Notes: generated by a model from the letters alone, not told the origin. 6,368 bases of DNA from Candidatus Liptonbacteria bacterium RIFOXYD1_FULL_36_11 (GCA_001821375.1 MHLG01000008.1:1-6368), one strand, 5' to 3'; shown: positions 1-6,132, counted from the first letter of the stretch. Numbers and translations: made by a program.

Positions 1-840
1 GATAAATTTCTATCTTCTCCAGAAATCATTATAAAAAATGAAACAGAAGAAAATGAAAAAAACTTCTTAAAAGAAATCTTCCTTCGCCGCGGACTTTCGG
101 TTACCGCTTTAAATAACTATTTAGAATGTCCTTGGAAATTTTTTTACGTCAATCTTGTGCGCCTTCCGCAAGCCAAACCTCCTGCCTTGAGCTTTGGCTC
201 TGCTATTCATCGCACTTTGCGCAACTTTTTTGAAGCTAAAAAAACTACCAGAAATCCCGACGAAAAATTTCTTACCGCCGAATTTGCTCTAGAATTAAAA
301 AAAGAACTTCTTACTGAAAATGATTATCTGCGTCTTTTGGAAAAAGGAAAAAAAATACTGCCCCAGTACTTTACTGTTTATAATCAATCTTGGAACTATC
401 ACACTAAAAATGAAATCAAAATTGAAAATATGTTTTTTAATAATATAAAACTTTCTGGAATTTTAGACAAACTGGAACTTAGTTCTAATCCGGAAGAAAT
501 TACCGTAGTGGATTATAAAACAGGCGCTCCTAAAAGCCGTAACGAAATAGAAGGAAAAACTTCCACTAGCCGCGGTGACTATAAGCGTCAGCTTGTTTTT
601 TATTCTATTATTTTGTCCGGTTATAAAATTCCTTATCGTATGGAAAGGGGAGTGCTTGATTTTATTGAACCCCTTTCCTCCGGTCATTTTAAAAAAGAAG
701 AATTTATTATTTCCGGCGAGGAAACAAAAAACTTATCCGACCTGATCAAGCAAGTTTGGGATGAAATTATAAATTTTAAATTTTGGCATCGTCGCTGTTT
801 CGATAAAAAATGCCCTTTCTGTTCCCTCCGCTTTCCATAA
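1..840 (+). CDS. C-terminal RecB/AddB-type PD-(D/E)XK nuclease domain (5'-truncated gene)
   Basis: The frame is open from base 1, so this is the last 279 residues of a longer protein; the GTG at 157 is internal, not a start. Residues about 33-279 match the PD-(D/E)XK nuclease fold that ends AddB, RecB and many UvrD-like helicases. Visible motifs are SVTALNNYLECPWKFFY (about 35-51), GSAIH with His70, the acidic residue Asp156 in GILDKLE, the DYKTG core with Asp171 and Lys173, and QLVFY with Gln197 and Tyr201. All usual catalytic positions are present, so the nuclease should be active. Cys43 together with Cys266, Cys271 and Cys274 near the C-terminus is placed like the 4Fe-4S cluster of AddB/Cas4 nucleases, although the tail spacing (C-x4-C-x2-C) differs from the commoner C-x2-C-x5-C. 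An upstream helicase part, giving a role in double-strand break end processing, is inferred and lies outside the window. A stand-alone nuclease is less likely. It ends with TAA, 15 bases before the convergent RNA terminator. Confidence 0.88.
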   Translation, partial: DKFLSSPEIIIKNETEENEKNFLKEIFLRRGLSVTALNNYLECPWKFFYVNLVRLPQAKPPALSFGSAIHRTLRNFFEAKKTTRNPDEKFLTAEFALELKKELLTENDYLRLLEKGKKILPQYFTVYNQSWNYHTKNEIKIENMFFNNIKLSGILDKLELSSNPEEITVVDYKTGAPKSRNEIEGKTSTSRGDYKRQLVFYSIILSGYKIPYRMERGVLDFIEPLSSGHFKKEEFIISGEETKNLSDLIKQVWDEIINFKFWHRRCFDKKCPFCSLRFP

Positions 841-853
841 TTTTTTTCTAAAA

Positions 854-902
854 ATTAAAAAAGGGAAGCAGGTACGTACCCTAATACGTTTTGCTTCCCT
901 TT
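854..902 (-). terminator. Intrinsic terminator of the minus-strand RNA
   Basis: Read on the minus strand, an 11-bp stem (892-902 with 860-870, AAAGGGAAGCA against its complement) is extended inside the loop by a second 5-bp stem (885-889 with 874-878). It is followed by a T-tract, six T, two A, then five T. That is the standard arrangement of a Rho-independent terminator for transcription running leftward. On the + strand the nearest T-run (910-916) lies several bases past the stem, so use as the terminator of the upstream nuclease gene is possible but weaker. Confidence 0.85.
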
Positions 903-1085
903 AACCGTCTTTTTTTGGCTGCGGCTCCTAGTGCGTTTTCGGGCATTTTACGCACAACCCTTCTTTTTAAAGAGGGACGGAGAAACTCCTCCTCTCTTCT
1001 GCCACATTTTGTGGCATTTTCTCACAAAAACGTACTCCCCCAAGAAAGAAGGGCATTCACATCTGGGGGGCGCTTTTATGATTCT
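855..1085 (-). ncRNA. Putative structured small RNA, family unknown
   Basis: This is a transcription unit of about 230 nt bounded by a near-consensus promoter (1092-1119) and an intrinsic terminator, both on the minus strand, with no convincing reading frame between them. In order along the RNA the visible helices are: 1063-1070 with 1037-1044 (one mismatch); a 7-bp hairpin 1010-1016/1000-1006; a G/A-rich arm about 986-998 pairing with its C/U-rich partner about 971-983; a 6-bp hairpin 950-955/931-936; and the terminator hairpin. A 9-base stretch at 1045-1053, in the loop of the first hairpin, is perfectly complementary to 958-966 and could form a pseudoknot that gathers the middle hairpins. 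I do not see the tmRNA tRNA-like ends, the conserved cores of RNase P RNA, the SRP domain IV loop motif, or the single long bulged rod of 6S RNA. It runs towards the nuclease gene and feeds no downstream gene in this window, so a cis riboswitch is unlikely. Function unknown; the boundaries are estimates. Confidence 0.65.
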
Positions 1086-1091
1086 GCTAGA

Positions 1092-1119
1092 ATTATAGCA
1101 TACTCATAAAGTTTGTCAA
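1092..1119 (-). promoter_or_regulatory. Strong sigma-70 promoter for the minus-strand RNA
   Basis: On the minus strand there is a perfect -35 TTGACA (1114-1119), a 16-bp spacer and a perfect -10 TATAAT (1092-1097) preceded by TGC, an extended -10. The expected start is an A near 1085. The DNA upstream of the -35 (about 1120-1150) is A/T-rich and could act as an UP element. The -10 sits between the arms of a short inverted repeat (TGCTA ... TAGCA, 1085-1100), which could be an operator or chance. It is the best promoter match in the window and argues for abundant, constitutive expression. Confidence 0.85.
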
Positions 1120-1214
1120 TAGCAACCTCAAAAAGTAAAAAAACAGCAAAAAATGAAAATTTTTCCTAAAGAAAAATAAAATAATAGTTTACACACCCCT
1201 TTATTTGTTTTTCG

Positions 1215-1223
1215 TGTTATAAT
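1215..1223 (+). promoter_or_regulatory. Extended -10 promoter of the amidohydrolase-ftsW-murG unit
   Basis: TGT followed by TATAAT (1218-1223) is an extended -10 element in the otherwise gene-free A/T-rich stretch ahead of the gene at 1259. The expected transcription start is near A1230, leaving a leader of about 29 bases. No good -35 lies at 16-18 bp; TTTACA at 1188-1193 is 24 bp away. Extended -10 promoters can work without a -35. Confidence 0.6.
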
Positions 1224-1258
1224 TTATCTAGGAAAAACTTTTTACAGCTTCATTTTTT

Positions 1259-2713
1259 ATGGCTCTTCTTATAAAAAACGCATTTATTATTGATGGAACC
1301 GGCCGTGATTTTTTTCGTGGCGATATTCTTGCTAAAAAAAATAAAATCTTAGCTGTTGGCGATATTCCAAACTATCAAGCAGAAGAAATTATTGATGCCT
1401 CCAGTTGTTTTGCCTCGCCTGGATTTATTGATCCTGATTCTTCTTCTGATTTTTCTAATTCAATTTTTTTCGACCGTTTTCAAAAAAATTATTTAAAGCA
1501 AGGAGTTTCTTCAATAATTTTAGGACACGGTGGGGTTTCTCTAGCTCCTATTTTTGGCTTTCCGGAACATTTAGTTGGTAACCAAATAGGGAAAAAACTA
1601 AATTTTAATTGGCGTTCTTTCTATGATTTTTCTTTTTCCCTTTCAAAAATAAAATTTGGCGTTAATATCGCAAGTCTTTTTGGGGAAATAAATATCCGCG
1701 ACTCCATCACCGACACTTTTGAAGAAAGAGACCTTACTGAAAATGAAATGAAAGTTTTTAAAAAGATTTTAGAAAATTCTCTAAAAGAAGGTGCTCTTGG
1801 AATCTCTTTTGGCTTTGGCTTTTCTTACTCTCTAACAACACCGCCCGTTGAAATAGCCGCCGCAGCAAAATCAGCTTTCCAAAAAAATGCCGTTGTCTCA
1901 GTCAGAGTCAAAGAAGATAGATTTGAAACAAAAAAGAAATTTTTAAATCTTCTCTTGCAAGAAAAAAGAAAAATGCGTTCCGGTATGCTTTTTCTAAGCC
2001 AGGCGGAAGTGGAAGATTTTAAATGGCTTAAAAGAAGTAATAGTCTAAAAGAAATATCTGCTAGTTTTCATCCTTCTGGTTTCTCCCTTGTTCCCCTTGT
2101 TTCTTTAATATCGTCTCTTATTAAAAGGGAAAGCGTTGAAAAACTATCTTTTTCTCTAAGCCCTTCTGAAGTTCAAGAAGAAATAAAGAAAAAAATTTCT
2201 GAAGAAAAATGGCTTGAAAAAGCAGTCATTATTATTGCAAAAGACAAAAGCCTTGAAGGAAAAACTTTAAAAGATATATCGCGTAGCAGAAAAGAACCTT
2301 TAGCTCTATGCCTAATAAATCTTGCCGAGCGCTGTAATTTTAATATTACTTTTTCCCATTCCTCTAATCTAATCGATGGCGATTTTTCTTTCTTTAAAGA
2401 AAAAGGAATGCTTGTTTCATCTTTTGGTAACTTTAAAGAATCCTCCTCTTCTTTTCCTTATTTTTTAAAAACAGCTACCTCTTCCAAAGAAAACTGGCTA
2501 ATTGAAAAAGCAGTTGAAAAAATTACTAAAATCCCCGCCGACTTGTTTGGCTTTAAAGATAGGGGAGTTATAAAAGAAGGGAAAATTGCCGACATCTCTT
2601 TATTTGATAAAAATTTTGAAATTAAATCCGTTATTGTCGGCGGTAAAAAATCATACTCCGAAGGTATTTTTTACGATTCTTTAGGAGGATCTTTTTATGG
2701 CAACCATAGTTAG
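1259..2713 (+). CDS. Degenerate D-aminoacylase-like amidohydrolase (probable pseudoenzyme)
   Basis: The 484-residue length and both ends fit the N-acyl-D-amino-acid deacylase (D-aminoacylase) branch of the amidohydrolase superfamily. Residues 1-60 give the N-terminal strand domain (LLIKNAFIIDGTGRDFFRGD) and PGFID; 80-95 resembles the GVTTVVVGNCGxSLAP element; 430-455 gives the closing LFGFKDRGVIKEGKIADISLFD. The catalytic residues are gone. The HxH after PGFID is DPDSSSD (Asp60, Ser62); the NCG cysteine position is Gly91; the HMRNE histidine aligns with Val215; the SHHK histidine with Gln248; and the SDG aspartate falls in SSFGN near Ser388. These are alignments by eye. An active D-aminoacylase hydrolyses N-acyl-D-amino acids; this protein probably does not and may bind a ligand or partner instead. 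No signal peptide is seen, so it should be cytoplasmic. The ATG has no SD at normal distance; AGGA at 1230-1233 is 25 bases upstream. Its last 17 bases overlap ftsW and contain the ftsW SD, which suggests coupled translation and a wall-related role. Confidence 0.82.
   Translation: MALLIKNAFIIDGTGRDFFRGDILAKKNKILAVGDIPNYQAEEIIDASSCFASPGFIDPDSSSDFSNSIFFDRFQKNYLKQGVSSIILGHGGVSLAPIFGFPEHLVGNQIGKKLNFNWRSFYDFSFSLSKIKFGVNIASLFGEINIRDSITDTFEERDLTENEMKVFKKILENSLKEGALGISFGFGFSYSLTTPPVEIAAAAKSAFQKNAVVSVRVKEDRFETKKKFLNLLLQEKRKMRSGMLFLSQAEVEDFKWLKRSNSLKEISASFHPSGFSLVPLVSLISSLIKRESVEKLSFSLSPSEVQEEIKKKISEEKWLEKAVIIIAKDKSLEGKTLKDISRSRKEPLALCLINLAERCNFNITFSHSSNLIDGDFSFFKEKGMLVSSFGNFKESSSSFPYFLKTATSSKENWLIEKAVEKITKIPADLFGFKDRGVIKEGKIADISLFDKNFEIKSVIVGGKKSYSEGIFYDSLGGSFYGNHS
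2683..2689 (+). promoter_or_regulatory. Strong Shine-Dalgarno site of ftsW
   Basis: AGGAGGA lies 7 bases before the ATG at 2697 and inside the last codons of the preceding gene. It fixes the ftsW start and suggests that ribosomes finishing the amidohydrolase-like gene re-initiate on ftsW. Confidence 0.9.
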
Positions 2714-3833
2714 AAGAATAGGATCTATAAGAAGAAGAAAGTCTCCCCCTGATTATCTTTTAGGGGTTTCTCTGGCTGTCATCTTAATTTTTGGTCTTCT
2801 TCTTCTTTCCTCTGCGTCCTCCGATCTCGGGAAAAGAATTTATAGTGATACTTATTATTTTGTTAAACTCCAACTCTTAAAAGGTATAATTTTTGGCGGA
2901 GCTTTATTTTTTGTTTTCTATTTTTTTCCTTTTCGTTATCTTAAAAAATGGTCTGCTTTTTTACTCGTCCTAAATATTATTTTACTTATTCTTGTCTTTT
3001 CTCCAATTGGTCAAGCTGAAAAAGGAGCAGCTAGATGGCTTAATCTTGGTTTTCTTTCTTTTCAGCCGTCTGAATTGGTAAAATTTACCTTTATTATTTA
3101 TCTTGCCTCCTGGCTTTCCGGTAAATCCGCTTCTCGCCGCACTAGCAATCTAAAAGAAGGTTTTTTGCCTTTTCTTCTATTTTCTGGGCTTATTAGTTTT
3201 CTTCTTCTTCTTCAGCCGGCTACAAGTATTGTTGTTATTATTATGGCCGCCGCTCTTATTATTTATTTTTCAAGTGGCGCCAAACTTTCTTACCTCGCCG
3301 GCATAATTTTACTCGGCTTTATTTGTCTCTCTGTTTTTATTGCGGTTACTCCTTATCGTTTAGAAAGAATAAAAACATATTTTGCCGGCGAAAGCGCTGA
3401 CAAGCAAGGCTCTGCATTTCATATTAATCAAGCATTAATTACTATCGGCTCCGGCGGTATTTTTGGTGTCGGATATGGTCGCTCTCTAAACAAAATTAAA
3501 AATCTTCCCGAACCTATTAACGATTCTATTTTTGCCATTGCCGCCGAAGAGTTTGGCTTTGTTGGTTCCTGCGCTCTTATTTTTATCTTTTATTTGTTTG
3601 TCTTACGTTCCTTTATGCTGGCAAAAAAATGCAATGACGAATTTTCAAAACTTGTAATTATTGGGTTTGCCTCTATTATCGGCATCCAAGCTTTTTTGCA
3701 TATCGGTTCTATTTCCGGACTTCTGCCTTTAACCGGCGCCTCCCTTCCTTTTGTAAGCTATGGCGGCACTGCTATGGCAATTCTTCTTTCTATGGCTGGT
3801 GTTATGATGAATATATCAAAAAATATCTCTTAG
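2697..3833 (+). CDS. ftsW: FtsW, SEDS-family peptidoglycan polymerase of the divisome
   Basis: FtsW polymerises lipid II into septal glycan strands in the membrane, together with a class B penicillin-binding protein. The 378 residues contain about ten hydrophobic segments, the first near residues 19-40, after a short basic cytoplasmic tail (RRIGSIRRRK). SEDS hallmarks are GAARWLNLG followed by FQPSEL (122-127), LPEPINDSIFAIAAEE with the catalytic-type Asp276 in the large outer loop, and GLLPLTGASLPFVSYGG close to the C-terminus. The size is normal for the family. One departure is QPATS where most SEDS proteins have QPDLGT or EPDxGT, so a usually conserved Asp is Ala. RodA is the alternative name, since the two are close in sequence; adjacency to murG, as in division and cell-wall clusters, favours FtsW. 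The start is supported by the SD at 2683-2689. Confidence 0.92.
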   Translation: MATIVRRIGSIRRRKSPPDYLLGVSLAVILIFGLLLLSSASSDLGKRIYSDTYYFVKLQLLKGIIFGGALFFVFYFFPFRYLKKWSAFLLVLNIILLILVFSPIGQAEKGAARWLNLGFLSFQPSELVKFTFIIYLASWLSGKSASRRTSNLKEGFLPFLLFSGLISFLLLLQPATSIVVIIMAAALIIYFSSGAKLSYLAGIILLGFICLSVFIAVTPYRLERIKTYFAGESADKQGSAFHINQALITIGSGGIFGVGYGRSLNKIKNLPEPINDSIFAIAAEEFGFVGSCALIFIFYLFVLRSFMLAKKCNDEFSKLVIIGFASIIGIQAFLHIGSISGLLPLTGASLPFVSYGGTAMAILLSMAGVMMNISKNIS

Positions 3834-3863
3834 CTGGTAATGCTAAAAATTATCCAATTATAT

Positions 3864-3869
3864 TATAAT
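3864..3869 (+). promoter_or_regulatory. Possible -10 element just upstream of murG
   Basis: A perfect TATAAT lies 9 bases before the murG ATG in the 45-base ftsW-murG spacer. If used, transcription would start near 3876 and give an almost leaderless mRNA. There is no convincing -35 (TGCTAA at the 17-bp position) and the spacer is very A/T-rich, so a chance match is quite possible. murG can also be reached by read-through from ftsW, because no terminator is visible between them. Confidence 0.3.
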
Positions 3870-3878
3870 AAATAATAA

Positions 3879-5012
3879 ATGAGAAAAATAAGAATTATTT
3901 TTACCGGCGGTGGCAGTGGGGGACACATCTATCCTATAATTGCTGTTGCTGAAAAAATAAAAGAAATAGCCAGAAAAAACAATCTGGAATTAGAAATGGA
4001 ATTTCTTGGCTCGGCAAAAAATTACCAGCCGATTTTAGAAGGATACGGTTTGTCAGTTAAAAAAATAACTGGTAGTAAAATCCGCCGCTATTTTTCCTTA
4101 GCTAATTTTCTTGAGCCATTTAAATTTATTTTTGGCTTGCTAGAAGCTCTTGTAAAAGTTTTTTTCTTTATGCCAGATGTTATTTTTTCTAAAGGCGGTC
4201 CTGGTTCTTTTTCGGTTGTTCTAGCCGCTGCTTTTTATCGCATTCCGATTATTATTCACGAATCTGACGCTGTCCCAGGATTAACAAACCGCCTTTCCGC
4301 TTTTTTTGCTAAAGCTGTTGGCGTTTCTTTCAAAAGCACTTTAGATTTTTTTGGTAAAAAATCCGCTCTTACTGGTAATCCTGTAAGAAGCGATCTCCTT
4401 GAAAACCGTGATGAAAAAGAATTTGCTAAAAGATACTGGGGTTTTAATCCTAAAAAGCCCCTTATTTTAGTTTTAGGCGGCTCCCAAGGTTCGGAAAGGA
4501 TAAATGATTTTATTATCCAAAATTCTCCGGAAATTTTAAAAAAATATCAGGTTCTTCATCAAACCGGAGAATTAAACTACAGTCAGGCAAAAGGGGAGTT
4601 AAAATTTATTGCCGAACATCTTAATGAAGAAATAAAAAAAGGATATCAAATCGTTTCTTATTTTAAAAAAGACTTAAAAGAAGCTTTAGCGGCGGCAGAC
4701 ATTGTCGTCTCTCGTGCCGGCGCCGGTTCTGTTTTTGAGATAGCTTCCTTCGGCAAGCCCGCTATTCTTATTCCCTTATCGGAATCTGCCGGCGATCATC
4801 AAAGATTTAACGCTTATCAATTTTCTTCATTCGGCGCCGGGCTTGTTCTGGAAGAAAGCAACCTCTTGCCAAATGTATTTACAGTCATGCTTAAGAAAAT
4901 TTTAGAAAACAAAGAAAAATACCAAAAAATGTCCGAATTATCTCAAAACTTTTTCATTCCCAATTCCGCCGAAATGCTCGCCGGAGAAGTTCTACGAATA
5001 GCCCTTAAATAA
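3879..5012 (+). CDS. murG: MurG, UDP-GlcNAc:lipid I N-acetylglucosaminyltransferase
   Basis: MurG transfers GlcNAc from UDP-GlcNAc to lipid I on the cytoplasmic membrane face, giving lipid II, the substrate of the FtsW encoded just upstream. The 377 residues show the two-lobed GT-B (family GT28) pattern. The N-terminal lobe has TGGGSGGHIYP (9-19, His16) and IIIHESDAVPGLTNR (His127, Glu128), where most MurG proteins have HEQN; the Q and N are here Ser129 and Asp130. TGNPVR follows. The C-terminal lobe has LGGSQGS (199-205), SRAGAGSVFEIA (278-289, with Glu287 at the UDP-GlcNAc-binding glutamate position) and the closing DHQRFNA (306-312). Full length, with no sign of damage. The ATG is preceded by an A/U-rich stretch with no SD, so initiation probably relies on an unstructured leader or is nearly leaderless. 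The next gene is not murC, unlike many division and cell-wall clusters. Confidence 0.95.
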   Translation: MRKIRIIFTGGGSGGHIYPIIAVAEKIKEIARKNNLELEMEFLGSAKNYQPILEGYGLSVKKITGSKIRRYFSLANFLEPFKFIFGLLEALVKVFFFMPDVIFSKGGPGSFSVVLAAAFYRIPIIIHESDAVPGLTNRLSAFFAKAVGVSFKSTLDFFGKKSALTGNPVRSDLLENRDEKEFAKRYWGFNPKKPLILVLGGSQGSERINDFIIQNSPEILKKYQVLHQTGELNYSQAKGELKFIAEHLNEEIKKGYQIVSYFKKDLKEALAAADIVVSRAGAGSVFEIASFGKPAILIPLSESAGDHQRFNAYQFSSFGAGLVLEESNLLPNVFTVMLKKILENKEKYQKMSELSQNFFIPNSAEMLAGEVLRIALK

Positions 5013-5040
5013 AAACTTTTAACTCTCGCATAAACAAAAC

Positions 5041-5067
5041 TTGAAATTTAAAAGCTGAAGATATACT
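5041..5067 (+). promoter_or_regulatory. Possible promoter of the 5115 gene
   Basis: TTGAAA (5041-5046) and TATACT (5062-5067) resemble -35 and -10 boxes, but the 15-bp spacer is short. The start would be near 5074, with a leader of about 40 bases ending in a good SD. No terminator is seen between murG and this gene, so co-transcription with murG remains possible. Confidence 0.35.
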
Positions 5068-5102
5068 CTAAAGGCAGAATTACTAAAACTTAATAAGAAA
5101 CA

Positions 5103-5107
5103 GGGAG
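5103..5107 (+). promoter_or_regulatory. Shine-Dalgarno site of the 5115 gene
   Basis: GGGAG lies 7 bases before the ATG at 5115 and supports that start. The amidohydrolase-like gene, murG and gltX in this window lack such a site. Confidence 0.65.
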
Positions 5108-5114
5108 AAAGAAA

Positions 5115-6125
5115 ATGAACATTAAAAAAGATGTGCATTTATCAGTATTCGCTTGGAACGTTTTTAACAGAAAGAAATACGATTTACAACTTAATATGTT
5201 CTTTTTCTCTAGCTTTCCCATAATTGGTTGCATTATTTCTTTTTCGAGTTTTTTTGTAAAGGAAAGTTCTTCCCCTATGGAGTTTCCAATGAAGCTATCA
5301 CTTTTCTGTTCTTTTCTTCTAATATTTTTTCTTATTTTTTTCTTTTTTTCGCGTAAAGTAAAAAAACTGAAAGAAAAGATAATAGAAATAAATAAAAAAG
5401 ATATTTTTCTGGCAGAAAAAATAGAAGAATGGAAAAATGAAGTGAAAGAATGGCCTGTTGATTTAGTAAAAAGCACAGATAGTAAACTTGTAAAACTTGT
5501 AAAAAAAGAAGGATTAAAACCGGTAAGGATGGAATTTTTCCATAGAAATAAAATAGAAGCGGAAATGGACGGAATAATGAAAGGAAGTTGGGGTATATTC
5601 TCTTGGGGAGGAGAGCTTTTTGGTAATATTCAAGGAGATATTACACCCCAGTTTACTGACCCGGATGTAATATTAGTTTGCATTGATAAAGATGAAAACA
5701 TCTTTAGAATTCTCTGCCCAAGCCGCCACTCACTCATTAATGCATTAAGAAATTTTTTTGAAAGCCTTGAAACAATAACAGGTTTTGGAATAGAAAGCTT
5801 TTCTTCTTGCTCTATTTCAAGATTCTTTAGCGAATTAAATGAATTAAGTGGTTTTCTTAACGGGATACATCCGTTGAACTCTTTAGAGTTTATTAGAGCA
5901 AAACTTGAAAAACCCCTAGAAGAACGTCCCTCAATAACTGCTCTATTAGCTCCGACTAAATCTGAATTGTGGGTAGCATCCCAAGTCGGATGCGAAGAGC
6001 AAGAAATGCAAGTGGTTATTCCTTTTTCTTTTATGTTTAAATTAAACGACTCTATAAGAAAAATACTGCCTCACTCTCCTGAACTTATAGAATTTCGCGA
6101 CGGATTGCTTATTATGGATAATTGA
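5115..6125 (+). CDS. Uncharacterised two-helix membrane protein with large cytoplasmic domain
   Basis: I do not recognise this 336-residue protein. Residues 1-27 are polar with basic residues (Lys4-5, Arg19-Lys21). Two hydrophobic helices follow, about 28-48 and 61-78, joined by a short loop (KESSSPMEFP). Then comes a strongly charged, probably helical stretch rich in Lys and Glu (80-113), possibly a short coiled coil. Basic residues on both flanks predict a hairpin in the membrane with both ends in the cytoplasm, leaving about 220 residues as a soluble domain. That domain has no catalytic motif I can name; a Trp/Gly-rich patch (GSWGIFSWGGELFGNIQGD, about 156-174) is its most distinctive stretch. 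Scattered cysteines do not form a metal-site pattern. Synonymous codon choice (GGA for Gly, GCA for Ala, many ATA for Ile) looks different from ftsW and murG, which hints at a separate origin, though I have not counted it. It has its own SD and terminator and ends in tandem stops (TGA, TAA). A role in envelope biology is only a guess from the murG neighbour. Confidence 0.8.
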   Translation: MNIKKDVHLSVFAWNVFNRKKYDLQLNMFFFSSFPIIGCIISFSSFFVKESSSPMEFPMKLSLFCSFLLIFFLIFFFFSRKVKKLKEKIIEINKKDIFLAEKIEEWKNEVKEWPVDLVKSTDSKLVKLVKKEGLKPVRMEFFHRNKIEAEMDGIMKGSWGIFSWGGELFGNIQGDITPQFTDPDVILVCIDKDENIFRILCPSRHSLINALRNFFESLETITGFGIESFSSCSISRFFSELNELSGFLNGIHPLNSLEFIRAKLEKPLEERPSITALLAPTKSELWVASQVGCEEQEMQVVIPFSFMFKLNDSIRKILPHSPELIEFRDGLLIMDN

Positions 6126-6132
6126 TAAATTT

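Noticed and set aside
463..687. Minus-strand open frame within the nuclease gene
   Set aside because: It lies fully antisense to a frame with clear nuclease motifs; a shadow frame.
967..1056. 29-codon minus-strand frame inside the putative RNA, beginning ATG at 1056
   Set aside because: There is no SD before it, it spans hairpin stems, and it shows no recognisable tag or toxin features. A peptide function cannot be excluded but has no support.
855..1085. tmRNA, RNase P RNA, SRP RNA or 6S RNA as identity of the minus-strand RNA
   Set aside because: The tRNA-like ends and CCA of tmRNA, the conserved cores of RNase P RNA, the SRP domain IV loop motif, and the long single rod with central bubble of 6S RNA are not visible.
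891..1109. 72-codon open frame on the + strand in the gap
   Set aside because: It starts at a TTG without an SD, its composition is not protein-like, and it lies antisense across the RNA hairpins and promoter, which explain the sequence better.
1188..1193. TTTACA as the -35 of the amidohydrolase promoter
   Set aside because: The 24-bp spacing to the TATAAT at 1218 is too long for sigma-70; the extended -10 alone explains the promoter better.
3830..3846. Small hairpin TTAGC/GCTAA between ftsW and murG as a terminator
   Set aside because: It has only five mostly A/T pairs and no T-tract follows.
5090..5476. Minus-strand open frame over the start of the 5115 gene
   Set aside because: It is antisense to the membrane-helix region, where T-rich codons give Lys/Phe-rich shadow translations, and it has no SD or promoter.
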